A DNA stretch of 64,000 nt from Heracleum sosnowskyi (Eukaryota; Streptophyta; Magnoliopsida; Apiales; Apiaceae): positions 82,946,178 through 83,010,177 of the forward strand of contig CM061241.1 of the NCBI GenBank assembly GCA_030848705.1, in the 5' to 3' direction. Positions 1 to 10,052 of the stretch are shown here, piece by piece. The first letter of the stretch is position 1, and the number at the start of each line of letters is the position of its first letter. Both the position numbers and the translations under genes were made by a program. Below the pieces are notes generated by a model. The model was not told the DNA's origin. It did no database searches and worked only from the letters and a program-made list of their open reading frames with translations.

Positions 1-474
1 CACCGAACACACACTTTCTCTTTGTGGCTGCAACTTTCTCACACACACACAGCAACGCACACATACGTATTTTCTGCAGATTGATCCGCACGTTTGAGAT
101 AAGAATCACATGTTCACCCTGTTATTCATGTGTCCTCTTTGAGCAACTTTAATGGAGGCACTCTCGAGGATGACAAACTTGTTCAATACATTAAAAAAAT
201 TAATATTTAATTTTTTTTCATATTTAGGCTAAATTAAGCATTCTTCAAGTATAATATAGTTGACCTTTTATATAAGGTGTTTAGATGGTTCCAAACAAAT
301 AATATAAACAGGTACTTAAACCAAATATGATGTTGGAAATTTTTCATACAATTTTCATAAAGTAGGACACAAGTTAGTGATGGAAATAATTAACTCGCTT
401 TATAAATTTCCGATTGATGTCATTAATATAGACCAATCAGGCCTATATATCAATTTCAAAATGAAAAATCAATA
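1..474. other. Unassigned flanking sequence
   Basis: AT-rich non-coding sequence with a short CA-rich stretch in the first 65 bases. I see no convincing reading frame, terminal repeat or RNA gene here. Confidence 0.6.
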
Positions 475-718
475 CTCACTCCGTCCCTTTCCGGTTTTTC
501 CTTTTCAAAAATTACGCATTTTTAAAAAATGTTAGTAATGTACAATAAATAAAATTGAGTTTTTTGTATATGTAAATTAGTCCAATCTTGGAAATAGAAG
601 CGTAAGGGTAATTTTCAAAAAAAAAAAACTACCAAAATTATCTTAAAATATAAAATGAACAATTATTTGGGGACAAATCTTTTTTCCAAAAAGAAAAATT
701 GAAAAGGGACGAAGGGAA
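475..718. mobile_element. Stowaway-like MITE (Tc1/mariner class)
   Basis: The ends are imperfect inverted repeats (CTCACTCCGTCCCTTTCC at the left; the reverse complement of the right end reads TTCCCTTCGTCCCTTTTC, 4 mismatches in 18). They are flanked by the dinucleotide TA at 473-474 and 719-720, the usual target duplication of this superfamily. The CTCCNTCCGTCCC-type terminus is the classic plant Stowaway signature. The 244-bp body has no coding capacity. Confidence 0.9.
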
Positions 719-1018
719 TACTTCTTTACTCAGGCAAGCCATACCAAATTCTATGTATATGTTTTTATTTCTTAACATTCTGAATTTTATAAGTAAATGA
801 AACATGTTTATAAGAGGCGTGTTACTACGTACGTTAGCAAGCTATGGAAAATCGTGCATGTTTAGAGACGACATATTACCAATACTAAACTTAATTAAAG
901 TTTCCCAAGTTAATCTGATCAGCTCCGACAGCATATTCTTCACTTTGCTGGACTTTCACTCGGGGTTTGTCCAACTTGAAGAAGGACACTCGTCTTGAAA
1001 GATTTGCCGAAGTCAAAT
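719..1018. other. Unassigned spacer
   Basis: Short stretch between the MITE and the left end of CACTA element A. A 64-codon open stretch at 804-998 has no recognisable similarity and I treat it as chance. Confidence 0.5.
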
Positions 1019-1052
1019 CATTACAAGAAAACGAGTACAAGAAAACGAGGGT
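1019..1052 (+). repeat. Degenerate CACTA terminal repeat, duplicated tip
   Basis: CATTACAAGAAAACGA is followed immediately by a second GTACAAGAAAACGAG, so the terminal word occurs twice in tandem. The following GGGTAAATTTGACCG starts the subterminal repeats. The tip closely resembles the C3 terminus (CACTACAAGAAAAACGGGTAA at 36636), with CATTA in place of CACTA. Confidence 0.6.
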
Positions 1053-1822
1053 AAATTTGACCGACTAAAAATAACCGCGGTTAAATTTGATTGTCAGCGG
1101 TCATATTTAAGGTCAACCTTAGTTCATTACCGGTCAGTCTTAAATTTGACCGCAGTCGATCATATTTAATGTCGGTCATATTTAGTCAGTCATTGTTAGT
1201 ATTCGAGATCCACAAAAAATTGGTGAGAAAATTCCCGTCAATGACAAAAATTTGTTTGAGATTAATTTGACTGTCACATTTAATGTCGGTCATATTTAGT
1301 CGGTCATTTTTACTACTCATTTCCCAAAAAAAAAGAGGGAAATTTCCCGCCAAGTAACCAAAATTTGCTAAAGTATAAATTTGACCGCCGGCGGTCAAAT
1401 TTAAAGCCGGGTTTTGGCGCCAAAACTCCCTGCAATTCTCAACCAAAATAATTGGAAAATAAATTTAATCAATTTTTTTTAAATTTTCAAATAAATACTT
1501 AAACAATTTTTTTAATTTCAAAAAAAATAATGGAGTACCCTAATAACAAAAACTACGTGTAAAAAATTATTTTGTGCAGTAAACATATATATATTTGGGA
1601 AGAGATCAATAAACGTTGATGCTATATTTATTCAAGAAATTTTCAAAAAATAAATAAATAGTTAATAACTTTTAAAATTCACAATTAATTTATATATTTA
1701 GAGTGACAACATAGTTTACATATTAAAAATTGATAGATACTAAAATAATTATCATTTAAAAATAATCTGGGTAATACGTTATATTATTCAATTTTTTTGA
1801 TGAAATACGTGGTTTGAGATTT

Positions 1823-1907
1823 GGATTTAGGGGTTAGGCGGTTAACGTCTAGGGTTACTAGTTTCGTAATATTTAATTATTAATTTGAACGATCTAACCG
1901 TACAGAT
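1823..1907 (-). other. Shared module: telomere-like block plus GTACGGTTAGATCGT motif
   Basis: On the minus strand this reads ATCTGTACGGTTAGATCGT (1907-1889), then about 30 bases, then AACCCTAGAC and AACCCCTAAA separated by 11 bases (to about 1824). CACTA J has the same order at 55428-55498 and 55771-55841. C3 carries the same first motif about eight times next to a TTTAGGG run. Function unknown. Confidence 0.55.
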
Positions 1908-2130
1908 GTTTACCTTTTTAATTTTGAAGAGCTTAAGCAAAAAATTATTTAATAATAAACATTGCATCCTAATTATTATAATGAAAGAAAATTTTATCAA
2001 CTTCATCAATTTGACCACTGTCAGTCATATTTAGTATTTTTGACCACTTTTGGTCACATTTAGCCATAATTTTGACTTCAAACTCTAGTCGGTGTTATTT
2101 ATAAATTTGACTGCCCTTTGTCTTATTTCT

Positions 2131-2237
2131 AAATTTGACCGAAATAGGTCGATTCTTAAATTTGACCACATGTGGTCGATTCTTAAATTTGACTACATGT
2201 GGTCGATTCTTAAATTTGACCGCATGTGGTCGAATAT
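2131..2237. repeat. 27-bp tandem repeat with internal palindrome, 4 copies
   Basis: Copies begin at about 2131, 2158, 2185 and 2212. Three contain the near-perfect palindrome GACCACATGTGGTC with small variations. Part of the subterminal region of CACTA A. Confidence 0.8.
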
Positions 2238-2791
2238 ATATCCATTTGACTGATTTGACCAAGTCGTAAGTCAATATGTCCAAACTCGGTCATATTTATA
2301 AATATGACCGCCGTCAGTCAAATTTACCCGTTTTAGATCTAAAAGCTACTGCCTCTCTCTAGTATACATTCATTTCTTCAATTCCACCAGAACTTCTTTC
2401 TCCCACCATATCTCTTTCCTTTATCCACCATATCTCCCACCTTTCCCCACCATTTTCATGAGATCTAGTTGATTATCAAGTAAGTTTCATTTCTTAATTT
2501 TTACATTTAATTGTTTTTACTTTCTTAGTATAATATGACTCTGTTTTGTTGTTGTATTCATGTGCATAGGAATTTGGGTATTTTTAATTTGTTGATGAAA
2601 TTAATGTAATTGTTGGGTGTGAACCATGTAAATGTAGTTAATTGAAATTTAATTATAAAGATTAGCCTAAATTTTAGTTAGTAGCCAACTTATCAATTTG
2701 TCAATTTACTACTTCAATTTGATTATTTATGATTTATTTGCATTTATGTTAAATTCCATTCAACTTATATCAATTTGTGTATACTTTGTAG

Positions 2792-2965
2792 ATGACATAC
2801 GATCGTAGTTGGATTGATCGTAATCGATACAATGAGTTCAAGTACTTAACGGAAGAGTATAAAATTGGTGTAAATGATTTTATTAAATTTGCTTGTGATC
2901 ATCGTGATCCTGAATATGGAGGACTTATTAGATGTCCATGTGAAGATTGTGCAAATAAGCACTTC
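2792..2965 (+). pseudogene. TNP2 transposase, N-terminal exon (CACTA A)
   Basis: The start of a CACTA TNP2-type transposase. The frame opens with MTYDRSWIDRNRYN and continues to a Cys-rich RCPCEDCANKHF, which matches the start of the transposase-associated domain (Pfam PF13963 family) found at the N-terminus of these proteins. A pyrimidine-rich leader and a probable 5' UTR intron lie upstream (2340-2790, acceptor TTTGTAG just before the ATG). The frame is cut at about 2965 by a copia LTR and resumes at 8822. The Cys pattern and matching downstream half make this assignment secure. The gene is dead because of the insertion and the later truncation. Confidence 0.85.
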
Positions 2966-4309
2966 TTAGGTCCCGATATATTTGTAGAAGGGGGGTTGAA
3001 TACAAACTATACCGTTTTATCGAATTTGTCCGTTAATGAATAAAACAGTTCAATGACAAATATGTGCGCCATTAAATGAAACATAATTCAAGTTAAATAG
3101 AACTTATATTAAATTTGAAAGGTGTTAAAATTTTTGGTACTAATTATAGAATAAAATCTCAAACTAATTAAAACAAATCTAGAATAAATTCGACATGAAT
3201 TTATCTATTTTTGTAATAAAAAGATATAACGATAAATGATAATTTGAGATTCGTTCTAGGGATAAAGATCCGCTAGATAGTCAATACAATACAAGCAAAT
3301 GATTTCTGTTGGTTTAGATTCAACACTAAGTTCTAGAAATATTCCTTGTTCTTGAGAAATTGATTCGGCAGAAAAGTATTGAGCTTGACAGAAGGTTTTG
3401 TTGAAGATGTAATGTTCAGTGTGTTTATCTTTTTTCATGATATTTTCTTATATGCTAATCCACTTGACCTTTGATAATCTACACGTGCTTCACTTTAATA
3501 AAACAGAAAAGACTATCAAATTAAAGCAGAAAGACTATTCTAAATTAACAGAAAGACTATTCTAGTTTCAGAAATACTATTTATAATATTAATAAGACTA
3601 TCCTAGAGCCAAAAAGACTTTCGGTAGGACTTAGATAATATTATAAATAAATTCTAAAACCTTGTTTAAGCCAGTAGAACTTTCGGTAAGACTATCATGG
3701 ATAGTCTTACTGGCCTTACTTTAAGTCTTTCTGATTTTAGAAGTTTAGAATTAATTCTAAATTAATTATCTAGTTAATTAATTTACCAAATAAATTAATT
3801 TTGAAATAACTAATTTATTAGTTAAATTAAATAAATAACATAGATAATTAAAGGAGAATGAAAACTAATTTCTTAAATAAAGAAATAGTCCTGAGAACCA
3901 CTTTAATAAATGATAAACTACCACTGACTGTTGTTGACGCTCGATGTACTGTCTGGTTCATGAGCGACTAACTTCAATGGTTGTTCTTCATTTTTGACAT
4001 TGAAAACTCTAATTCTCTTCTCTTTAACTCCCTTCAATGAACCACTGTAACCTGTACCTTTGCTGTCACACTCTTGAAATCTCTGTCACTTTAATAAATC
4101 CACTTTCTTGAAAACTTCACTGAGGCTTGATCAAATTAATGAGCTTCTTTCAATGTAGAATAACTTCAAGTACCTGTAGATGACTTTTAACTTCATTCTT
4201 TTGACAGTTATAACCTTCTGAGATTCCTGTGACAATTTGAATTATTACTTACTTATTACAGACTTGTTTATTGTTGAGTTAATTCCTCGATGTAAACAAA
4301 TAGGCCTAA
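2964..4309 (-). repeat. Copia B 3' LTR
   Basis: Almost identical to 7466-8810, starting at TCTTAGGTCCCG (TGTTAGGTCCCG in the partner) and running to AGGCCTAA. The last three bases of the partner (ACA) are missing, and no polypurine tract follows. Instead CACTA A2 sequence begins, so a deletion junction falls at the inner edge of this LTR. Confidence 0.85.
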
Positions 4310-4472
4310 TAATTTGTATTATGCTAATTTAGTATTCATGTGACAGATAGAAAAATATTAATAAAAAATATTAATGATAATCACATAATTTAATGTAAAA
4401 AAAATTGTTGTGCTTAATTAATAATAATTCACATGATTTTTTTAGTCATAATATTTTCTTTTTGATTTCCAG

Positions 4473-5325
4473 GCCCTAGCTAAGGATAATGCAGTGCGTC
4501 GTAAGACATTAAGCGAGATACATACCATGGGTCCCAAAACTCATGCACAAGCTAAAGAAAAGATGGTAAGTGTTTCTCTTAGTCTAAGTTAATCATTTTG
4601 TGATTGAGTTGAATTTTCATGTTGCCATGTTCTTGAAATTGGCCACATGATTATTTTAAATTGTTGTATTTACTAATTAGATTAATAAACTTTTTGAGTT
4701 GAAAGATTAAATATTGGACAGTATTGTACTCGTAAATGGATTATATTCTACATTATTGTCCTAGATTTCATAGGCAGCAGTTAGATTTTAAAAATTTTAA
4801 GATTGCAGGTTAAACTTTTGTTTAACTTAATCCTAATACTTGACAGAGAAAGAAGGACTCGAACCTTGCAAAACCATCTAATGTTGAGATTTATTTGGAA
4901 ACCTACAAACGAAAACCGGGGAGAACTTACAAGACAAATACGGATGAAGTGAAATATGTAAGTACTTTTTATCATACAATGGTAGTTTCATTTCATGTAT
5001 GATTTCATGTACTGGTATACCCCTTCCTTGTAGGTGGAGGTTCAGGAGCTGGTAGATGCAAGAAAAATTGTTGAAGCAAATGCACTTGTCGTTGGTGGGA
5101 AGGCAAGGTAAAAAATGTGTAAAAAATTGAACTCCTGCTCCTACAGAAAATTATGTGCAGGAGTTGACCACAAAAATAAGACAAGATCTTGAGGCTGATT
5201 TGGAGGCGAAGATGAACCAAAAAGTGCAGGAGAACATGTCATTGATGTTGAACAAGTTGCGTGAAGCTAATCCGGATCTTAATTTTGATATTGGACCCTT
5301 GAGTGCCACCCCAACAAGTGGTTAA
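4473..5325 (+). pseudogene. TNP1/En-Spm-like second CACTA protein, 3' exons
   Basis: Three exons are readable: 4473-4565 (ALAKDNAVRRKTLSEIHTMG...), 4847-4957 (...VEIYLETYKRKPG...) and 5034-about 5325 (...YVQELTTKIRQDLE...). GT/AG junctions lie at 4566, 4846, 4958 and 5033. This order matches the C-terminal part of plant En/Spm-type transposon proteins, which bind the subterminal repeats. The last exon hits TAA at 5109 and resumes one frame later at 5131, so it is frameshifted. It ends in a Lys/Glu-rich, probably coiled-coil tail. No N-terminal half is present. Confidence 0.75.
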
Positions 5326-5639
5326 GATGACAATAATACTCCTACGACTCAAGGCGGCACTGAATTTTAGCAATATAATTATGTAAATGTTCTTAATATC
5401 TAAACTTGGTCAGTTTGCACGTATAAGTTATCTACTTCATCCTACGTGCTTGGTGTTGGCACTTACGTTTGAAGAATTTGTAATGAATATTTTAGGTATT
5501 TTGTTTTGTTGTTTGGACGTGCCTTCGGTTGGTATGTAGAATATTTGGTTGCATGGTTTTGGATGGATTTCTTTTATGTACGAAACTGTTCTGGCCAAAA
5601 TTTTAATTAAAGCGTTGCATTTGTCTTTTCCTAATGTTG
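5326..5639. other. 3' flank of the A2 gene
   Basis: Downstream untranslated sequence of the TNP1-like gene leading into the subterminal repeats. No further feature seen. Confidence 0.5.
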
Positions 5640-6127
5640 AATTTTTAAAAAAATGGTGTTGCATTAGTAGATATACTGTTGCATTACATGACAATTACTA
5701 TTTAAAAAGCTAGTGCAAAGCGTTGCATTACTGAAGGCATGTGGACCCATTGCTGACGTGGCACGAGGCCCCCTACTGACGTGACACGTGGGACCCACTG
5801 CTGACGTGGCATGCAAGTGGGACCAGGTACTGACGTGGCCATTGAGTGGGCCCCATTGCTGACGTGGCATGCAAGTGGCCCTGTGTTTAAGGCAACACTA
5901 ATTGGTGTTGCATTTCCTTGATTTTGGTGTTGCAGTATACTTATAATGCAATACTTTCACGCCGTTGCAGTAGATGACCAAAAGTGTTGCATTACATATC
6001 AAAGGCCACACCTGCGGATGCAACGCCCATTTCGTGTTGCATTTTTGAAAATGAAGCTGAATGCAACGCTTTTTTGGTCTACAGCCACATTAAAAAAACG
6101 TTGCATATGAGCACTTATGGCGTAGTG
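5640..6127. repeat. A2 subterminal repeats (GTTGCAT) and right terminal repeat
   Basis: More than ten GTTGCAT or ATGCAAC words lie between 5651 and 6106, on both sides of the GC-rich island. They end in the CACTA terminus GCGTAGTG at 6120-6127. This family differs from element A, whose subterminal word is TTTGACCG. Confidence 0.8.
5740..5885. repeat. GC-rich TGACGTGGCA repeat island in A2
   Basis: CTGACGTG-type words start at 5753, 5776, 5801, 5830 and 5859 (23-29 bp spacing), mixed with GGGACCCA and CACGTG. Base composition is sharply higher in GC than the surrounding element. CACTA J has a similar island at 53628-53790. Confidence 0.75.
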
Positions 6128-7384
6128 AGAAAACCAGAGAGAGTGTCATACCATTTCCTTGGGGCTTGTTTGAGACCATAGATAGCCTTGAAGAGAAAGT
6201 ACACAAAGTCCAGCAACTCCTGATTTTCAAAGCCAAGGGACTGTTCCACATACACTTCTTCATCCAGCTCACCATTCAGGAATGCACTCTTAACATCCAT
6301 TTGATAGACTTTAAAATTATAGTAAGCTGCAAATGCTAAGAACATCCTGATGGCCTCAAGCCTAGCCACTGGTGCATAGGTTTCATCATAATCAATGCCT
6401 TCAGCTTGTGAATACCCTTGAGCAACCAGTCTTTCCTTGTTCCTTGTAACAATGCCATCCTCATCCATCTTGTTTCTGTATACCCATCTTGTACCAACTA
6501 CTTTCTTGTTCTTTGGTCTGGGTACTAGCTTCCAGACTTGCTGATGTTCAAATTGATTGAGTTCATCTTGCATAGCAATCACCCAATCTGGATCTGTCAG
6601 TGCTTCCTCAGTCTTCTTTGGCTCCATCTCAGATAGAAACCCTGAATAATGACATTCATTCTGAGTAGCACTCCTAGTTCTAACTCCAACACCTGGATCA
6701 CCAATGATCATCTCAAAAGGATGAGCTCTATTTTATACAATCTGTCTTGGAAGATTTGATCTTGATGATTCGCCTTGAAATTCATTTTGGTGTTGTGAAT
6801 GACTAGTAGATCCTTCATTTCCCCCCCCCCTGAGTTGTTTCTTGATTGCCTTGATGATTCTTCTCAAGTGTTGGTGGTATCTCCATTGTTACCAATGTTT
6901 CCACCACCACCACCAGGATCATTATCATTACTGTTATTGTCATTACCAACAACATTCTCAGGTGGGGCTTCATCATCTGATTCTGAGTCTGGCAAGTTAT
7001 CAAACTTCAGTTGTTCAGATGAATCTTCAGTTTGGATACTAGGGAGCTTAGTGTCATCAAATGTAACATTGACACTTTCCTTCACATGGTGACCATCAAT
7101 CAAGTACATCCTATAAGATCTTCTTGAATAGCCAATAAAAATAGCTTCTTGTGCCTTGGCCTCAAACTTGCCACGTTTCACATTGTCATCCTTAAGCACA
7201 AAGCATTTTGCTCCAAATACATGAAAGTATTTGAGAGTTGGTTTCTTGTTGTTCATGATCTCATAAGGAGTCTTCATTAAGTCTTTGTTGATTAAAGTTC
7301 GATTCTGAGTACATTGGAAGTCTTGATTCACTTAACATAGTCCTAGCAGCTTCAATCAATGTACGATTCACTTAAAAGAATAAT
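6128..7384 (-). pseudogene. Copia B pol fragment: integrase tail and N-terminal reverse transcriptase
   Basis: Reading down from about 7384, the frame shows the copia integrase segment NRTLIEAARTML, then (7331-6864) the integrase C-terminal linker including FGAKCFVLKDDN and FIGYSRRSYRMYL, an Asp/Asn/Gly-rich spacer, and (6711-6128) reverse transcriptase with VGTRWVYRNKMDEDG, YDETYAPVARLEAIRM and YGLKQAPRKWYDTLSGF. The RT frame stops at 6128, where CACTA A2 begins, before the catalytic YVDD block. A run of ten C at 6821-6830 coincides with the frame change between linker and RT. Upstream, the sequence jumps from the 5' leader directly to mid-integrase, so gag, protease and the integrase core were deleted. 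Confidence 0.9.
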
Positions 7385-7449
7385 AAAAATTTCAGAGTTT
7401 AAGAAAAAATCTCAAAACAATTGGATCTTTGATTTGTATATCAATCAAA

Positions 7450-7465
7450 AGGTTCTGATGCCAAT
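7450..7465 (-). other. Copia B primer-binding site
   Basis: On the minus strand, directly after the 5' LTR, the sequence is ATTGGCATCAGAACC, close to the initiator-tRNA-Met primer site TGGTATCAGAGC used by plant copia elements. This fixes the element orientation. Confidence 0.75.
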
Positions 7466-8810
7466 TGTTAGGTCCCGATATGTTTGTAGAAGGGGGGTTG
7501 AATACAAACTATACCGTTTTATCGAATTTGTCCGTTAATGAATAAAACAGTTTAATGACAAATAGGTACGGAATTAAATGAAACATAATTCAAGTTAAAT
7601 ATAACTTATATTAAACTTGAAAGGTGTTACAATTTTTGGTACTGATTACAGAATAAAATCTCAAACTAATTAAAATAAATCTAGAATAAATTCGACATGA
7701 ATTTATCTATTTTTGTAATGAAAAGATATAATGATAAATGATAATTTGAGATTCGTTCTAGGGATAAAGATCCGCTAGATAGTCAATACAATACAAGCAA
7801 ATGATTTCTGTTGGTTTAGATTCAACACTAAGTTCTAGAAATATTCATTGTTCTTGAGAAATTGATTCGGCAGAAAAGTATTGAGCTTGACAGAAGGTTT
7901 TGTTGAAGATGTAATGTTCAGTGTGTTAATCTTCTATCATGATATTTTCTTATATGCTAATCCACTTGACCTTTGATAATCTGCACGTGCTTCACTTTAA
8001 TAAAGCAGAAAAGACTATCAAATTAAAGCAGAAAGAATATTCTAAATTAACAGAAAGACTATTCTAGTTTCAGAAATACTATTTATAATATTAATAAGAC
8101 TATCCTAGAGCCAAAAAGACTTTCGGTAGGACTTAGATAATATTATAAATAAATTCTAAAACCTTGTTTAAGCTAGTAGAACTTTCGGTAAGACTATCAT
8201 GGATAGTCTTACTGGCCTTACTTTAAGTCTTTCTGATTTTAGAAGTTTAGAATTAATTCTAAATTAATTATCTACTTAATTAATTTACCAAATAAATTAA
8301 TTCTGAAAGAACTAATTTATTAGTTAAATTAAATAAATAACATAGATAATTAAAGGAGAATGAAAACTAATTTCTTAAATAAAGAAATAGTCCTGAGAAC
8401 CACTTTAATAAATGATAAACTACCATTGACTGTTGTTGACGCTCGATGTACTGTCTGGTTCATGAGCGACTAACTTCAATGGTTGTTCTTCATTTTTGAC
8501 ATTGAAAACTCTGATTCTCTTCTCTTTAACTCCCTTCAATGAACCACTGACCTGTACCTTTGCTGTCACACTCTTGAAATCTCTGTCACTTTAATAAATC
8601 CACTTTCTTGAAAACTTCACTGAGGCTTGATCAAATTAATGAGCTTCTTTCAATGTAGAATAACTTCAAGTCTGTATATGACTTTTAACTTCATTCTTTT
8701 GACAGTTATAACCTTCTGAGATTCCTGTGACAATTTGAATTATTACTTACTTATTACAGACTTGTTTAATGTTGAGTTAATTCCTCAATGTAAACAAATA
8801 GGCCTAAACA
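7466..8810 (-). repeat. Copia B 5' LTR
   Basis: On the + strand it begins TGTTAGGTCCC and ends GGCCTAAACA, giving the expected TG...CA with short inverted ends. It differs from the 3' copy at only a small number of positions plus 3-4-bp indels. Confidence 0.9.
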
Positions 8811-8821
8811 TATGTCTTTCA

Positions 8822-9383
8822 GTACTTTAAGGATCCTAGTGATGTGAAGGTTGATTTGTATCTTAATGGTATTATGAAGTGGTATACTAAATGGGATTTG
8901 CATGGAGAGAGGGATATGCCTCGAGTTGAAGCAGAAACAAGTTCTCGTAATATTCATTATAGAGATGAGGATATGTATGATGCGCGTGATATGCTAAGAG
9001 ATTTTGTGGATGCAAAAGAACATTTTGAGAATTTTGAGGAAGAACCGAATGCAAAAGCACAAGCATTTTACGAGATGGTGGAAAATACTTGTGATCCAAT
9101 ATATCCGAACAATAGAAATTTTACAACATTGTCATTTGTAAACATGCTACTACATTGGAAACACAAGCATAATTGTACTAACACTGGCTTTGATGAGTTG
9201 ATTCGCGTCATTGGATCGGTACTCCCTACTGATCATAATTTGCCCGAGAGTTATTATGATGTGCGAAAGATGATAAGAGGATTGCATATGGAATATGAAA
9301 AAATTGATGTTTGCGAGAATGATTGCATGTTGTTTTACAAGGAAAATAGCAACAAGACTCATTGTGATATATGTCATACATGA
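8822..9383 (+). pseudogene. TNP2 transposase, continuation (CACTA A)
   Basis: After a probable intron end (TGTCTTTCAG at about 8812-8821) the transposase frame continues with DVKVDLYLNGIMKWYTKWD, the closing part of the N-terminal transposase-associated domain. An acidic linker and the start of the large transposase domain follow (FDELIRVIGSVLPTDHNLP, YDVRKMIRGLHMEY). It ends at CDICHT followed by TGA, where family members normally continue with hundreds more residues including the catalytic part. Truncation is therefore real, not just a stop codon; the sequence after 9384 no longer resembles TNP2. Confidence 0.85.
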
Positions 9384-9796
9384 CCAAACTATGAAAATCG
9401 AAGCCAATCGAAGCCAGTCGAAGCCAATCGAAGCCAAGCGAAACAAAATGAAGCAAAACTCAGCAGTACTTCTGGTAATTGGTTCTATATTTCGTATATT
9501 GTGATTTTTTTTGTGTTTCGGGTTCTCTTTGTACTCTTTGTTCTCTTCGTACTTCTCATAATTGGTATTTCGTATATTCTGATTTTGGGTTCCTTTTTGT
9601 TGTGTTTTAATCGTATGTTTGTTGTGTATTGGTAATTGGTAATTGTTCAATGAGCACTAGGACTCAATCTTGATCGTATTTATGTTTACATGTTGATTTT
9701 GTGTTATTTTAATCATTGCAGTGCTACTTATGTTATGGTTAAGGTTGGTGTTTGTTTGGGTTTGTTTTGAGTGATTGGAGATTAAAAATTATTTTT
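9384..9796. repeat. Spacer with 10-bp tandem repeat
   Basis: Contains a short tandem array of AATCGAAGCC-type units (about 9398-9441, 4-5 copies), then AT-rich sequence up to copia D. No gene seen. Confidence 0.6.
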
Positions 9797-10052
9797 TGTT
9801 ATGAATATCTTGAATATGAGTGGATGTCCTTTAAATATCTAGACTCTTGGCTTTTCAATTATCTAGACTCTTGGCTTTTCAATTACTTGTAACTCTTAAG
9901 ACCTTTGGCTTTTCATTGTACTTATAACTCTCATATATAGCCTATATAAAGGCTTTGTGTATAGTTGAGAAGTTGACATCAATAAGAAGCAAAATATTAT
10001 CTCTCCCTCAAACTCTCCACTTTATACTATATTCTATAATATATTTATAACA
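9797..10052 (+). repeat. Copia D 5' LTR
   Basis: Runs from TGTTATGAATATC to TTTATAACA (TG...CA, inverted ends TGTTAT/ATAACA). It contains an exact 24-bp tandem duplication beginning ATCTAGACTCTTGGC at about 9837 and a TATATAAAGG-like promoter box near 9944. The sequence after the LTR (CGTTATCAACACG) may be the primer site, but I do not recognise the tRNA. Confidence 0.9.

Larger units (their letters stand above)
1053..2335. repeat. Subterminal repeats of CACTA A (TTTGACCGC/GCGGTCAAA)
   Basis: Many copies of AAATTTGACCG and its inverse CGGTCAAATTTA/CGGTCATATTTA are scattered at 1050-1430 and 2000-2330, separated by AT-rich sequence. Closely spaced direct and inverted copies of a short word just inside the end are what CACTA DNA-binding proteins are known to recognise. 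The block ends with GTCAAATTTACCCGTTTT at about 2318-2335, just before the TNP2 leader. Confidence 0.7.
4310..6127 (+). mobile_element. CACTA A2, 3' half with right terminus
   Basis: This begins in an intron of a TNP1-like gene, continues through its last exons, and ends with GTTGCAT-rich subterminal repeats and the terminus ...GCGTAGTG at 6127 (CACTACGCC on the minus strand). The terminus abuts copia reverse-transcriptase sequence directly, with AGA as the next three bases. The left half is missing. The simplest reading is that A2 inserted into copia B and a deletion then joined A2 to the copia 3' LTR. Confidence 0.75.
2964..8810 (-). mobile_element. Defective Ty1/copia element B, broken by a CACTA end
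   Basis: Two 1.34-kb LTRs (2964-4309 and 7466-8810) flank an internal region that should hold gag-pol. A primer site beside the right LTR shows the element runs on the minus strand. Inside, only 7384-6128 is copia: an integrase tail and the first part of reverse transcriptase. The rest of the internal region is replaced by the right half of another CACTA element (4310-6127). Gag, protease, most of integrase, the second half of RT and RNase H are all gone. LTR divergence is low by eye (about 2%), so insertion was fairly recent. I could not find matching 5-bp target duplications (GCACT left, TATGT right), so one flank may have changed. Confidence 0.85.
1019..9383 (+). mobile_element. CACTA element A, 5' remnant, interrupted
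   Basis: The left end is a degenerate CACTA tip (CATTACAAGAAAACGA) followed by 1.3 kb of subterminal repeats and the start of a TNP2 gene on the + strand. A minus-strand copia element (2964-8810) splits the gene, and the transposase frame resumes at about 8822. It then ends abruptly at 9383, inside the transposase domain, so the rest of TNP2, any second gene and the right terminus are missing. No right terminal repeat matching this tip was found downstream. The left flank cannot be checked for a 3-bp target duplication because its partner is lost. Confidence 0.75.

Noticed and set aside
804..998. 64-codon + strand frame near the left edge
   Set aside because: Short, no similarity, no neighbouring exon signals.
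2095..2283. 62-codon minus-strand frame with repeated FKNRPHVVK
   Set aside because: Direct translation of the 27-bp tandem repeat.
5664..5870. 68-codon minus-strand frame
   Set aside because: It is the translation of the GC-rich TGACGTGGCA repeats.
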